Source: Chitinophagaceae bacterium (GTDB taxonomy: Bacteria > Bacteroidota > Bacteroidia > Chitinophagales > Chitinophagaceae). From it: 64,000 nt of DNA. This document shows, piece after piece, positions 1 to 9,863 of this stretch. Location of the stretch: assembly GCA_017307735.1 (NCBI GenBank), contig JAFKGR010000010.1, positions 1-64,000 of the forward strand, given 5' to 3'. The translations under genes were made by a program, and so were the position numbers. Positions within the stretch are counted from its first letter, which is position 1. The number at the start of each line of letters is the position of its first letter. The notes under the pieces were generated by a model. It saw only the letters and a list, made by a program, of their open reading frames with translations. It was not told the DNA's origin and ran no database searches.

Positions 1-347
1 TTAGTGCTAAACCTCGTTAAATTAGCGGGGCAGGCACTTGTACGCCTGATAGATTTAAAAAGAAATCAAATTGTAAATTCAGGAAGGTACTTTGTGACAC
101 TATTTTGCAATAGGATGGGGAGGTTGAGTTATTGAGCAAACTCTATTTAGTCAAAGGGTTTCGGTGTGAAACTGAATTCTTTTTTTTGAAATAACAAAGT
201 CGCCAGGATTTCATTTCTTTTCGATAAAGAGTGAAAAAAGCGTTTTCTATTGGAGCGAGTTTATTTTTTAACAAAACCATATTTTTTCACTCTCTTACCT
301 TCACTTTCTATTAAATTAAAACCATTATTTAATTTTTCTACTGTTTT
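1..347. other. Left flank without a complete gene
   Basis: No complete gene is seen here. Frame 1 on the plus strand is open from the window edge to a TGA at 133-135 (44 codons). Its end reads ...RLIDLKRNQIVNSGRYFVTL..., which faintly resembles the last part of a T9SS C-terminal sorting domain, so it could be the tail or a decayed remnant of a gene lying to the left. The remainder (136-347) is AT-rich and non-coding and must contain the promoter of the gene starting at 348; TACCTTCA at about 296-303 is a near match to the Bacteroidota -7 box. Confidence 0.3.
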
Positions 348-1193
348 ATGTTTTTATTTTCAACACACGCCTCAAGGTTTCATTGGAGAGGCCTGATCTT
401 TGGCAGTACCTTATTTTTTCTTTTTTCAATTTCATCAGCGGCGTTTTCTCAGAAAAAAGAATCTTCTTTTTCTGTCCGCCTGATGAATATTGAATCCAAC
501 AACAAGGATCCTTTCCGGTTTAATGCTACCCTGCACAACGGATCTTTTCAGCAACAGGTTTATCAGTTGAATGCACAGGTTCCAAAGGGTTGGACAGTCG
601 TTTTCAATGCAGAAGGAAATCAGGTCGCTGCCCTCCAACTGGATTCCGGTAAAACGGAACCTATCAGTATTGCCATTACCGCTTCACCAATGGCCAAGCC
701 CGGTAAATATGAAATCCCTGTTTCGGCAGTTGCCGGAATGGATTCACTCCAACTAAAACTGGAAGCAGTACTCAGCGGAAGCTATGGCTTGAATGTTACA
801 ACACCTTCCGGTAAGTTGAGTGAAAACGTAACAGAAGGCAACAACAGATCTCTTGAGTTGCTAATTCAAAATACCGGTACACTGCCCCTCAACGGAGTTG
901 AACTTTCTGCACAGGCACCCAATTCATGGAATGCCACATTTGATACGTCCATGATTGCCCGCCTTGATCCGGGACAATCTCAACAAGTAAAAGTAAACAT
1001 TGCTATTCCTGAAAAAACCATTGCAGGGGATTACCTGTTGGTGCTTAATGCCAAGAATGTGAATGCTGACTCATCAGCTTCAATACGGATGACGGTGAAG
1101 ACCTCTCTGTTATCCGGTTGGCTTGGTATCCTCATTATACTTTTGGCAATTGGACTGGTTTATTACCTGATCCGAAAATACGGGAGGAGATAA
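348..1193 (+). CDS. NEW3-domain exported protein of an ABC transporter operon
   Basis: This 281-residue protein starts with a signal peptide or membrane anchor (about residues 12-35, ending SAAFSQ), continues with two Ig-like beta-sandwich stretches of NEW3 (COG1470) character, and ends with one membrane helix (about residues 254-275, GWLGILIILLAIGLVYY) and a basic tail RKYGRR. The NEW3 regions would therefore face the periplasm while the C-terminus stays in the cytosol. NEW3 proteins are often encoded beside ABC-2 transporters and are taken to be extracytoplasmic partners. The ATPase gene begins 3 bp downstream, so the three genes 348-3186 form one operon. The substrate cannot be told from sequence. 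Confidence 0.75.
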   Translation: MFLFSTHASRFHWRGLIFGSTLFFLFSISSAAFSQKKESSFSVRLMNIESNNKDPFRFNATLHNGSFQQQVYQLNAQVPKGWTVVFNAEGNQVAALQLDSGKTEPISIAITASPMAKPGKYEIPVSAVAGMDSLQLKLEAVLSGSYGLNVTTPSGKLSENVTEGNNRSLELLIQNTGTLPLNGVELSAQAPNSWNATFDTSMIARLDPGQSQQVKVNIAIPEKTIAGDYLLVLNAKNVNADSSASIRMTVKTSLLSGWLGILIILLAIGLVYYLIRKYGRR

Positions 1194-1196
1194 GCA

Positions 1197-2234
1197 ATGA
1201 TGGAAAATGCAATCATCGAACTGGAAGGCTTGTCCAAAAACTACGGTTCCGTGAGGGCTGTCGAAGATCTTAATCTCAAAATCAATAAAGGAGAAATATT
1301 TGGTCTTCTGGGTCCTAACGGTGCCGGGAAGACTACGACCATTCTGATGATGTTGGGACTTACCGAGCCTTCTTCCGGGCGGGCAATGGTTTGTGGGATA
1401 AATGCTACCAGAAATCCGATCGATGTAAAACGGAAAGTGGGTTACATGCCCGACAGCGTGGGGTTTTATGATGGGTTGACAGCTTTTGAAAACCTGAAAT
1501 ACATAGGCCGTCTCAACGGAATTCCCGAAGATGAAATAGAAGAACGGGCCTCTTCAATGATGGGCCTGGTGGGATTGGGAAATGAAAAAGATAAAAAGAC
1601 ATCAGTCTATTCACGTGGTATGAAGCAAAGGTTGGGGCTGGCTGATGTGTTGATTAAAGAACCCGAAGTAATTATTCTGGATGAACCCACTCTTGGTATT
1701 GATCCCAGTGGTGTCAGGGAGTTTCTGTCTCTCATTCACCAACTCAGCAGGCAACAGGGATTGACGGTGCTCATTTCTTCACACCATCTTCATCAGGTGC
1801 AGCAGGTTTGCGACCGGGTGGGCATTTTTGTAAAAGGGAAATTGCTTGTGGAAGGAAATATTGAATCCCTTTCACGCAATCTTTTTGGTGAAGAATCTTA
1901 TGTGGTAGTTGTCGATGTAAAAGAGGATCTGTCCGGCAGGAATAATTTTGTTGAAGAATTACAAGGATTGGCCGGCATAAAAAGTGTTGAATTGAACAGG
2001 AGTTCAATACAAGTGTCTTCTGCAAATGATATGACCCCGGAGATTGTAAAATTCTTTGTGATGAATGGACTAAACGTTATGGGTGTACGTAAAAAAGAGT
2101 ATGGGCTGGATGAAATCTATCACCGGTATTTTGAAAATAATCAAACGAATAAAGAGGCAGGGATGAGATCTGAAAATTTATTCCAAAGAGCTTTTTTTAA
2201 GAAAAATGATGCAGGACGAACAAATACCAAATAA
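1197..2234 (+). CDS. ABC transporter ATP-binding protein
   Basis: This 345-residue ABC ATPase has Walker A GPNGAGKTT near residue 38, a signature motif YSRGMKQRLGLA (a SRGMKQ variant of LSGGQ, common in ABC-2/CcmA-type ATPases), Walker B VIILDEPTLGID, and the switch histidine in SSHHLHQV. A C-terminal extension of about 110 residues follows the nucleotide-binding domain, as in NosF/DrrA-type exporters. Two ATGs lie together at 1197 and 1200. Its last 29 bp overlap the permease gene in another frame, which points to translational coupling. It energises the permease encoded at 2206-3186; substrate unknown. Confidence 0.9.
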   Translation: MMENAIIELEGLSKNYGSVRAVEDLNLKINKGEIFGLLGPNGAGKTTTILMMLGLTEPSSGRAMVCGINATRNPIDVKRKVGYMPDSVGFYDGLTAFENLKYIGRLNGIPEDEIEERASSMMGLVGLGNEKDKKTSVYSRGMKQRLGLADVLIKEPEVIILDEPTLGIDPSGVREFLSLIHQLSRQQGLTVLISSHHLHQVQQVCDRVGIFVKGKLLVEGNIESLSRNLFGEESYVVVVDVKEDLSGRNNFVEELQGLAGIKSVELNRSSIQVSSANDMTPEIVKFFVMNGLNVMGVRKKEYGLDEIYHRYFENNQTNKEAGMRSENLFQRAFFKKNDAGRTNTK

Positions 2235-3186
2235 GGCGGGATACCCTTTCTGGGTAATGGTTCGCAAGGAAACGGGAGATCACATCCGCAGTTGGCGTTT
2301 CATTGTGATGCTGATCCTTATTGTACTCACTTTTTTCGGGGCACTGTACATGGCTCTGAAAAATCTGGATACCGCCATATCGAATGTGAATGATCCGAAC
2401 CGCGGATTTATTTATCTGAAACTGCTCACGACTTCGGATGGTACACTTCCCACATTCCATATTTTCCTCGGATTTCTTGGCCCCCTGCTTGGTATTGCAC
2501 TCGGGTTTGACGCCATCAATTCCGAAAGAAATAACGGAACATTGATCAGGCTCATGGCCCAGCCTGTTTACCGCGATAATCTGCTGCTCGCAAAATTTCT
2601 CGGCGCATTGATCGTAGTGAGTGCACTTTTACTTTTTCTGATTTTATTGATGATCGGCGCAGGAATGCTGATTACCGGAGTTCCGATTGAAATGACAGAA
2701 GTCTTTCGGATTCTGGGATTTTTAGTGATGAGTATTTTATATGTCGGTTTTTGGCTGAGCTTGTCAATTCTTTTGTCAGTAAGTTTCAAAAGCGCTGCTA
2801 CATCAGCGCTCACCGCTATTGGGATATGGCTTTTCTTTGCTGTTTTTTACAGACTTATTATCAGTGTTGTCATCAGTTCGATACTTCCGTCACCCGATGT
2901 GCTTGGGCAGGAAGATCTGATGTCGTATAACAATCTGGTTTTAACCCTCCGCAGAATTTCTCCCAATCAATTATATACTGATTCCGTGACCACACTTCTC
3001 ATTCCTTCAGTCCGTAGCCTTGGGCCGCTGACAATGGAACAGATGTCGGGAGCCATACCCTCACCCTTGTCGATAAGAGAAAGTTTTATGATTGTATGGC
3101 CGCAGGTCACCGGATTGGTCGCTTCTACCGTGGTATGTTTTGCTGCCACATATTATCTCTTTATGCGGAGAGAAATCAGGAGTTAG
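2206..3186 (+). CDS. ABC-2 type transporter permease
   Basis: This 326-residue inner-membrane protein has about six hydrophobic segments: one near residues 30-50, four between 80 and 220, and a last one near 295-320. Residues about 95-110 carry the GIALGFDAINSERNNGTL pattern typical of NosY-like ABC-2 permeases. A long extracytoplasmic loop lies between about residues 225 and 290. The gene overlaps the ATPase gene by 29 bp and, with the NEW3 protein, forms a three-gene transporter operon. Its 3' end faces the convergent adaptor gene across about 150 bp in which no clear terminator was found. Confidence 0.88.
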   Translation: MMQDEQIPNKAGYPFWVMVRKETGDHIRSWRFIVMLILIVLTFFGALYMALKNLDTAISNVNDPNRGFIYLKLLTTSDGTLPTFHIFLGFLGPLLGIALGFDAINSERNNGTLIRLMAQPVYRDNLLLAKFLGALIVVSALLLFLILLMIGAGMLITGVPIEMTEVFRILGFLVMSILYVGFWLSLSILLSVSFKSAATSALTAIGIWLFFAVFYRLIISVVISSILPSPDVLGQEDLMSYNNLVLTLRRISPNQLYTDSVTTLLIPSVRSLGPLTMEQMSGAIPSPLSIRESFMIVWPQVTGLVASTVVCFAATYYLFMRREIRS

Positions 3187-3338
3187 AAGATTCTCAGTTA
3201 AAGAGTTTTCTTTTCAGATTGGTTCAAATTGATGTTTCATTGAAAATTCCTCAACCTGTGCAAACGGGAACCAGAAAATTATATCAGCATAAATCATCGG
3301 AAGATAAATCCAGCCCGAAGCAATGTTTGCCCACATAG

Positions 3339-4703
3339 TTATTTTTGTCCATTCTTTTTATCTGTAAACAATTCATTTTTGGGAACTACTTTTACCTTAT
3401 CTCCATCCTTCAGTGTTTTGCTTACCACATCATAAGGCCCGGTGACCACAGTCTCTCCGGCCGTTAACCCGCTTGGGATTTCCATGTAATTGATGTCCTG
3501 TATTCCTGTAGTGACCTTTCGTTTATGAACAATTCCTTTGTCATTAACCACAAAAACCACAATATCCAAATCGTTATCCCCGAAGCCTGAACTATCAGAA
3601 ACATTTAATGAAGCAGAATCCTTTTTCTCCCTTGTGGCAACCGCATTGATGGGTACGCTGAGCACATCGGTTTTGGTTTGTGTTTTTATATCTGCACTTG
3701 CATTCATCCCCGGCCTGAAAGGAAATCTTTTATTACCGCTTTTCCCAATCAGATCCTGATAACTGGAAGGATCTATACGGATATACACTTTGTAATTGGC
3801 CACGTCGGTGGAGGTATTTGAACTTGCGGCCGTGATACTTTGAGCCGCTGCCCCCACGTTGCTGCTGGCAATTTGGGTAACTACCCCTTTGAATTTTCTG
3901 TCGTTATAGGCATCCACTTCAATATCAGCGCTGTCGCCGATTCGCACTTTCGGAATATCGTTTTCACCCACATCCACACGCACTTCAATTTTACTCATGT
4001 CTGCAATACGCATCATTTCTGTTCCGGCCATCATACTGCTTCCAACCACCCGCTCACCTTGTTTTACATTGAGCAATGAAATGATTCCACTCATTGGAGC
4101 AGTCAGTGTGGCGCGGCTGATATCTTTGTCCGCTTTTTCCAATCCGGCTCTGGCGCTGGCAACACTTGCAATGGAACTTTTAATATTTTCTTTGGCGGCG
4201 TTTACATTGGCAACAGCCGTTTGATAGGTTGCAAGCGCAGTATTGTATTCACTCTGTGAAATGACTTTTTCGTCAAACAACTGCTTTTGCATTTTATAAG
4301 TCTTTTTGGCCTGCTCGAGTTGAGCTTCCTGTGCAGCCAGGTTTGCTTTGGAATTGGAAACCATAGCCACCTGCTGATTGACGATGGCGGCAGCCTGGTC
4401 TCTTTGGGTGGCATAAATATCTCCATAAATTTTTGCAAGGGTCTGTCCTTTGTGCACACTGTCTCCTTCCTTGACATTCAGTTCCACTATTTCGCCGCTG
4501 ATATCGGGAGCAAGTGTTATTTCCACTTCAGGATATATTTTACCACTTGCATTTACAGTTTCAACGATGGTTCGATTCATTGCCTTCTCAGCAGAAACAC
4601 GTATCCCTTCTTCTTTGCCAATGACCCCCGTTTTTTTAAGAACGATCAACAGGATGATGATTCCTGCTAAACCGATTATCGTCCATTTTAATGTCTTGTT
4701 CAT
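3339..4703 (-). CDS. Efflux transporter periplasmic adaptor (HlyD/MacA-like)
   Basis: This 454-residue membrane-fusion protein has an N-terminal membrane anchor (about residues 7-24, WTIIGLAGIIILLIVLKK), a biotinyl-lipoyl-like half-motif (IVELNVKEGDSVHKGQTLAKI), a long alpha-hairpin (about 90-200, rich in A, Q, K and N), the returning lipoyl half (GIISLLNVKQGERV), then beta-barrel and membrane-proximal domains. This layout is that of MacA/RND adaptors, which link an inner-membrane pump to TolC. It lies 22 bp downstream of the TolC-family gene on the same strand. No RND or MacB-type pump gene follows, so its pump must be encoded elsewhere, unless it serves the ABC transporter on the opposite strand, which is unproven. 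Confidence 0.87.
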   Translation of the reverse strand: MNKTLKWTIIGLAGIIILLIVLKKTGVIGKEEGIRVSAEKAMNRTIVETVNASGKIYPEVEITLAPDISGEIVELNVKEGDSVHKGQTLAKIYGDIYATQRDQAAAIVNQQVAMVSNSKANLAAQEAQLEQAKKTYKMQKQLFDEKVISQSEYNTALATYQTAVANVNAAKENIKSSIASVASARAGLEKADKDISRATLTAPMSGIISLLNVKQGERVVGSSMMAGTEMMRIADMSKIEVRVDVGENDIPKVRIGDSADIEVDAYNDRKFKGVVTQIASSNVGAAAQSITAASSNTSTDVANYKVYIRIDPSSYQDLIGKSGNKRFPFRPGMNASADIKTQTKTDVLSVPINAVATREKKDSASLNVSDSSGFGDNDLDIVVFVVNDKGIVHKRKVTTGIQDINYMEIPSGLTAGETVVTGPYDVVSKTLKDGDKVKVVPKNELFTDKKNGQK

Positions 4704-4725
4704 TTTCAGATTTTTGAAAAATCAA

Positions 4726-6168
4726 TTATAGTTTGATTCCCTGCCCTTTATAAAATTCCAGCACTTTCATCTTGAAAACATAATCAAACTGGTTTAATAT
4801 GTATTGGAGCTTTGCCTTGAATAAGTTGTTTTGATTGGTAATTTGTTCCAGTGTGGTAAGCATCCCAACCGTATATCGTTTTGTACTGAAATCATACGTT
4901 TGTTGAGCCACATCCACTGCTTTTTTTGAGGATGTAAATTTTTCCATTGCAACAACCGCCGCATTGTATGCCTGATAAATATCCTGTTTCAGATTGGCAT
5001 CGTCGAGTTCCTTCTGATATTCCAGGTTCCGGACATTGAGTTGCGCCCTTTTATAGCCTGCTTTTGCCTGCCACCCGTTGAAGACGGGAAAGCTGATTGA
5101 GATCCCGATTTGTTGTCCGAAGTTGTTGCTGAATTGCGTTCCCAACGGATCGGCAGATACAAACCCTTTTTTACCTCCAATAGTGTATAATGGTCTTTGA
5201 ACATCAATAAACCCTCCAGATCCGTCAGGCACAACCAGTCCGCTGGGACCATACCCGGACAAGACCTGGTCATAAATCGGGGTTCTGAAATATCCGTAAT
5301 TGGTACTTAAAGACCCGTAAGCAGAGATGCTCGGATGCAATGATCCCTTTGCTGCCAATACATTCTTTTTTGCAGCATTGATGTTGTACTGACTTACTCT
5401 TTGTTGCGGCAGGTTCTGCAATGCCAGTGCATACACATGATCTGGTTGTAAATCGGCAATCGGTTCAACCGGAATTTTTTCAACAGGTGGCGTCTCCAAT
5501 TCCAGGGGAGTTGCGGCATCCAGGTTCATATTCGATTTCAGAACATATTTAGCCTGGGTAATATTTCCAATGGCAGTGATGAGGTTTGCGCTGTCGCTTG
5601 CCAATTGTGCTTCCACTTCAACGGCATTCAGTTCGGGCAGGGTTCCTGCATTCACCTGTTTGCGAACAATCTCAAGTTGTGCGCTATCCTGCTGCACCTG
5701 TATCCTGGCAATGTTTTCCTGTTCGATAGCGAGCAACACCTGCAGATAACTATTCGCTACCGTCAGGGCCAAATCATTTTTAAGTTTTTCTACGGATGCT
5801 TTGGCTGACATGGCGCTCCACTCATTGGCAAGAATGGTATTCTTCTTTGAGAACCAGTTAAATATTTCTGCGCTGGATTGAAAACTGAGTCCTACAGAAA
5901 AATAGTTTTGATTTTCGAGGATACCGGTCGAAGGGTTTTGGGATTTTCCAAATCTGTATCCATCATTGTTGTTGAAGTTGGCTGTAGGAATTTGCGACAG
6001 CCGGCTTTGCTTTAAATTGATGTCCGCTACTTTTGCCTGAATGGCAGATTGTTTGACGGTGACATTATTTTGCAAAGCAAAGTTTACGCAATCCTGCAAT
6101 GTCCATTTTTGCTGGCAAAAGCCGGAAAATGAAAGAAATAATGCTATGGAAACAAAGACAATTTTCAT
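4726..6168 (-). CDS. TolC family outer membrane efflux protein
   Basis: An outer-membrane efflux protein of about 480 residues with a signal peptide (MKIVFVSIALFLSFSGFCQQ) and two repeated alpha-barrel halves, one with WTLQDCVNFALQNNVTVKQ near the N-terminus and one after about residue 250 (HVYALALQNLPQQRVSQYNINAAKKNVLAAKGSL). A longer reading from 6228 adds 20 residues that would precede the signal peptide and is unlikely; ATG at 6168 directly begins the signal peptide. It would form the outer-membrane channel of a tripartite pump with the adaptor encoded just downstream. Confidence 0.85.
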   Translation of the reverse strand: MKIVFVSIALFLSFSGFCQQKWTLQDCVNFALQNNVTVKQSAIQAKVADINLKQSRLSQIPTANFNNNDGYRFGKSQNPSTGILENQNYFSVGLSFQSSAEIFNWFSKKNTILANEWSAMSAKASVEKLKNDLALTVANSYLQVLLAIEQENIARIQVQQDSAQLEIVRKQVNAGTLPELNAVEVEAQLASDSANLITAIGNITQAKYVLKSNMNLDAATPLELETPPVEKIPVEPIADLQPDHVYALALQNLPQQRVSQYNINAAKKNVLAAKGSLHPSISAYGSLSTNYGYFRTPIYDQVLSGYGPSGLVVPDGSGGFIDVQRPLYTIGGKKGFVSADPLGTQFSNNFGQQIGISISFPVFNGWQAKAGYKRAQLNVRNLEYQKELDDANLKQDIYQAYNAAVVAMEKFTSSKKAVDVAQQTYDFSTKRYTVGMLTTLEQITNQNNLFKAKLQYILNQFDYVFKMKVLEFYKGQGIKL

Positions 6169-6253
6169 AAGGAGCTTCAAAATTATACGAATATCAATTT
6201 TACCCCTTATGAAAAGGATAAACGGCATCAGATTTATATATGTTTAACAAAAA

Positions 6254-7768
6254 TCAATGACGGAAGTGCCGCATTCCCGTCATTACCATTGCCAATTGAT
6301 GTTGTTTGCAATAATCTATGGAATTTTGATCCCGGATCGAGCCACCCGGCTGGATGAAAGCCTTCACACCGGCTTCATGTCCCAGTTTTACGCAATCATC
6401 AAATGGGAAAAAGGCGTCACTGGCCGCTACGCTTCCTTCAAGGTTCTGACCGAACTGATGCGCTTTTTCAATTGCCTGGCGAAAAGCATCGACGCGTGAT
6501 GTTTGTCCGCATCCCTTGCCCAATAGCTGTTGATCTTTCACAATGCAGATGGCATTGCTCTTTAAATGTTTGCAAATGATGTTGGCAAATTCTAAATCGG
6601 CTTTTTGTATTTCAGTTGTATTCAGGCCTCCGGCTTCTTCCCATTTGCTGTAGTTTCCTTCATCACTGTCTTGTTGCAAAAATCCGTTCAACATGGATCT
6701 CAATCCTGATTTTTGCGAGGGATAGTTTTCCAGTTGCAGAATGATTCTGTTCTTTTTCTCTTGGAGCAACTGAAGTGCTTTTTCATCGTATTCCGGTGCG
6801 ATGATAACTTCAAAGAACATTTTCTTCAAAGCGTCTGCAGTCTGCAAATCCAGTTTACCATTGGTGATCAGGATGCCGCCGAATGCACTTTCAGGATCTC
6901 CGGCAAGGGCCGCTTTAAAGGCTTCAAAAGTATTATCTCTCTGTGCTGCACCGCAAACGTTGGTATGTTTAATTATAGCAAATGTAACAGTACTGCCTAC
7001 ACTAAATTCTGACATAAGAGATAGAGCTGCGGAAATATCCACCAGATTATTGTATGAAATTTCTTTGCCGTGCAACTGGTGGAAGAGTTGATTCAGATCG
7101 CCGGAAAACCATGCCTGCTGGTGTGGATTTTCCCCGTATCTCAAATGCGTTTTTTCACCGGTGAACGGATTTGCAAAGGATGTATGATTAAAATAATTTG
7201 AAATTGCAATATCATAACCGCTGCACACATCAAAAGCTTTTGCGGCATATTTTTTTCTGTCATCGGAAGAAGCAGATCCCTGGTTTTCTTTAAGGAGAGA
7301 TACAAGCCCGGGATAATCTTTTTTGTCAGCCACAACCAGAATGTCTTTGTAGTTTTTAGCGGCAGCGCGAATCATGGAAGGCCCGCCAATGTCAATTTTT
7401 TCAATAATTTGTTTTTCATCATTGGTACTTGCCACCGTTTTTTCAAACGGATACAAATCCACAATGACCAAATCTATTTCCGGAATTTTGTATTCCTTCA
7501 TTTCCTCTGAATCCTGCGGATTATCACGTCTTCCGAGAATTCCGCCAAAAATAATGGGGTGCAATGTCTTTACTCTTCCGCCAAGAATGGACGGGTATCC
7601 TGTCAACGACTCCACCGAAGTGCAAGGATAACCTTTTTCTTCAATGAATTTTTTAGTGCCGCCTGTACTCAGGATGGCGATGTTGAAAGAATGGAGTACT
7701 TCTAAAAGAGGCTCCAACCCCGATTTGTCAAATACCGAGATGAGCGCTGTTTTGATCTTTGTCTGCAT
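6254..7768 (-). CDS. purH: Bifunctional AICAR formyltransferase / IMP cyclohydrolase
   Basis: PurH performs the last two steps of de novo purine synthesis: formylation of AICAR with 10-formyl-THF and ring closure to IMP. The 504-residue protein has the N-terminal MGS-like cyclohydrolase domain (about 1-195, with [29 protein letters not shown] and [13 protein letters not shown]) and the C-terminal AICAR transformylase domain (about 200-504, with [23 protein letters not shown] and [30 protein letters not shown]). The family motif is usually KHxNPCG; here it reads KHTNVCG. Length is normal for the family. The gene starts 19 bp after the comEC stop, so the two may be co-transcribed. Confidence 0.97.
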   Translation of the reverse strand: MQTKIKTALISVFDKSGLEPLLEVLHSFNIAILSTGGTKKFIEEKGYPCTSVESLTGYPSILGGRVKTLHPIIFGGILGRRDNPQDSEEMKEYKIPEIDLVIVDLYPFEKTVASTNDEKQIIEKIDIGGPSMIRAAAKNYKDILVVADKKDYPGLVSLLKENQGSASSDDRKKYAAKAFDVCSGYDIAISNYFNHTSFANPFTGEKTHLRYGENPHQQAWFSGDLNQLFHQLHGKEISYNNLVDISAALSLMSEFSVGSTVTFAIIKHTNVCGAAQRDNTFEAFKAALAGDPESAFGGILITNGKLDLQTADALKKMFFEVIIAPEYDEKALQLLQEKKNRIILQLENYPSQKSGLRSMLNGFLQQDSDEGNYSKWEEAGGLNTTEIQKADLEFANIICKHLKSNAICIVKDQQLLGKGCGQTSRVDAFRQAIEKAHQFGQNLEGSVAASDAFFPFDDCVKLGHEAGVKAFIQPGGSIRDQNSIDYCKQHQLAMVMTGMRHFRH

Positions 7769-7787
7769 GAAAAATTGAACAAAAAAA

Positions 7788-9863
7788 TTAATAATTGAAT
7801 ACCAGAGCCGGCTGAGATCGGCTGTCTTGCGCCCGCAAATGTAGTTCTTCGCATTCTTTTTTCCAGTTTTGAACTTTTGCGATGTTATTATCCTGTGTAA
7901 AAATGTACAAAGGAGTTTCGAACTGTTGATTTAATTTATGGATCCTCACATCCGCTGAATTGGAAATGATGATGGCATCGAGGTAAATTTTTTTCTGAGA
8001 AATTTTGAATTCAGGTTTGGAATGGATCAGCAGGAAATTCCTTTGTCCTCCATAAAATTCTCCGGCTGTAGATTGAAAAAATGTCAACGCCCTCTGATTG
8101 GATACATTGAAAAAACTGCGGCCTGTTTTTATGATGACAGATTCATCTTCATCAACCGTATTCAGGTCATGAAAATTGAATCCGTTGTAATACTCTATTT
8201 TTGATTGTCCTGAAACGTTGTAAACCAAAAGTGCATCCTGATTGCACTTTTGCCAACGGGAATATGTGTATGCTGAGCAAAGAATGAGCGTGCTGAATAG
8301 GGCGAGTTTGAGTGGGAGAACTTCTTTTGTTTTTCCCCAGGAATAAAGAAAAATTATCAGCAGATATAAAAGAATGACTTCTGCAACCGAAGGATAAAAT
8401 CCCGTCCATAATCCATAGCGGATTGAATCGATGTAAAGGATGAATGAATCGAGAATTAAAAAAATCCGGTTGATGAACATCCCGAGGATCTGCCCGATAA
8501 AAGAAATCCATCCGAAAAATAACAGAAGCATTCCTGCCCACAGCCCGAGGGAAACGAGAGGAATGGCCACAAGGTTGGCGATGATGAAAAGCAATGGAAA
8601 CTGATGAAAATAAAATAGTGAAATGGGCAGGGTGAGTATCTGTGCCGAAAGTGAAACAGAAATCAATTGCCAGGTGTAGTCCAAAAGTTTATTCCCGAAA
8701 AGCAGTTTGGAATAAATTGGTTTTTGCCAAATCAAAATTCCCAACACAGCAGCGTAGCTAAGTTGAAAACCAATATCCCAAAGCAACAGCGGATTAAAAC
8801 ATAGGATTAAAAAAGCGCTGGCCGCCCAAAAGTTATAGGTAACCACTTTTTTGTTTTGAATAATGCCAAGCGACAAAAAGGAAAACATCAATGCTGATCT
8901 CAATACAGACGGCCCGCTCCCTGTCAGCACGGCAAAAAACCATACTCCCGATAACACAAAAAAGAATTGAGGTAATTTCTTCTTTCGAATGCCCGGAAGC
9001 AGGTTTCCCAGTTTGATCAGGAAAAGATAAATCAGCCCGATGTGCAAACCGGATATCGAAAGTACATGTACTACACCTGTGTTTGCGTACGCCTGTACGA
9101 TGTTTTTGTCTATGTCTTTTCGGTCGCCTGTGATCAGTGCCTTCATCAGTGAACGGCTGCCTTCACTCGAAATATTTTTTGAAAAAAGTTGATTTTCATA
9201 AACCAGGGTTTTGGTAAAAAGCTTATCTAAACCGGCGCTTCGATTCCCTGTAATGATCCATTCGTTGGGGGAAAGAATGACCTGATGAAAAATTCCTTTG
9301 TTTGATAAATAATTTTTGTAATCAAATGACCCCGGATTTTTAGGATTGCCGATTTCCCCGACCTTGTTTTTGAAAATCATAACATCTCCTTCCTCCGGTA
9401 ATTTTTCCAAATCTTTTTTTCGGATATAGAGAATGGTTTTGCCAATAGAAGTAAATACAGAGTCGGGAAGAATGACCTTTTTGATTTCCGCAGTGAGTTT
9501 ATACGTTTTCTCTTTTTCTTCCGGCACAGAAATAATTTGTGCCTCAAATGCTTTCGCTTTTTGGAGAAAATGTCCATACCAGTTGTCTTTTTGCTGAATA
9601 TCCGAGGTATAACGGATTAGCATACCTGAAAAAAGGATGAGCAGGAGGAATAAAATTCCGCGCCATTGCAAATGCACGAATCGCCGTGCTATATTTTCCA
9701 GGGAAAAATAGAACAGAAAAAGAATGGCAACCGAGAGGCAGATGAGAATGGTTTTTAAAAAAAGTGGCAGATAATGTTGCAATACAATTCCACCGGCAAG
9801 TGCGGGCAGCAACCTGACAAAAGGCGCTTGTTTCCAAACGTAGGGTTGCACATACCTGGCCAT
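7788..9863 (-). CDS. ComEC/Rec2 family DNA-uptake membrane protein
   Basis: This 691-residue polytopic membrane protein starts with three hydrophobic segments, then a soluble OB-fold-like stretch (about 110-230, DUF4131-type, with GDVMIFKNKVGEIGNPKNPGSFDYKNYL), then the competence core (about 240-510) containing the diagnostic HVLSISGLHIGLIY. ComEC is the inner-membrane channel for single-stranded DNA in natural transformation. The C-terminal 150 residues lack the HxHxDH motif of the metallo-beta-lactamase domain found in Bacillus-type ComEC, so this is a short form in which that domain is absent or degenerate. Whether the strain is competent cannot be told. Confidence 0.88.
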   Translation of the reverse strand: MARYVQPYVWKQAPFVRLLPALAGGIVLQHYLPLFLKTILICLSVAILFLFYFSLENIARRFVHLQWRGILFLLLILFSGMLIRYTSDIQQKDNWYGHFLQKAKAFEAQIISVPEEKEKTYKLTAEIKKVILPDSVFTSIGKTILYIRKKDLEKLPEEGDVMIFKNKVGEIGNPKNPGSFDYKNYLSNKGIFHQVILSPNEWIITGNRSAGLDKLFTKTLVYENQLFSKNISSEGSRSLMKALITGDRKDIDKNIVQAYANTGVVHVLSISGLHIGLIYLFLIKLGNLLPGIRKKKLPQFFFVLSGVWFFAVLTGSGPSVLRSALMFSFLSLGIIQNKKVVTYNFWAASAFLILCFNPLLLWDIGFQLSYAAVLGILIWQKPIYSKLLFGNKLLDYTWQLISVSLSAQILTLPISLFYFHQFPLLFIIANLVAIPLVSLGLWAGMLLLFFGWISFIGQILGMFINRIFLILDSFILYIDSIRYGLWTGFYPSVAEVILLYLLIIFLYSWGKTKEVLPLKLALFSTLILCSAYTYSRWQKCNQDALLVYNVSGQSKIEYYNGFNFHDLNTVDEDESVIIKTGRSFFNVSNQRALTFFQSTAGEFYGGQRNFLLIHSKPEFKISQKKIYLDAIIISNSADVRIHKLNQQFETPLYIFTQDNNIAKVQNWKKECEELHLRAQDSRSQPALVFNY

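Noticed and set aside
6168-6171. AAGGAG on the plus strand next to the tolC start as a ribosome binding site
   Set aside because: It is on the opposite strand to the gene; on the coding strand the sequence is CTCCTT, which cannot act as a Shine-Dalgarno site.
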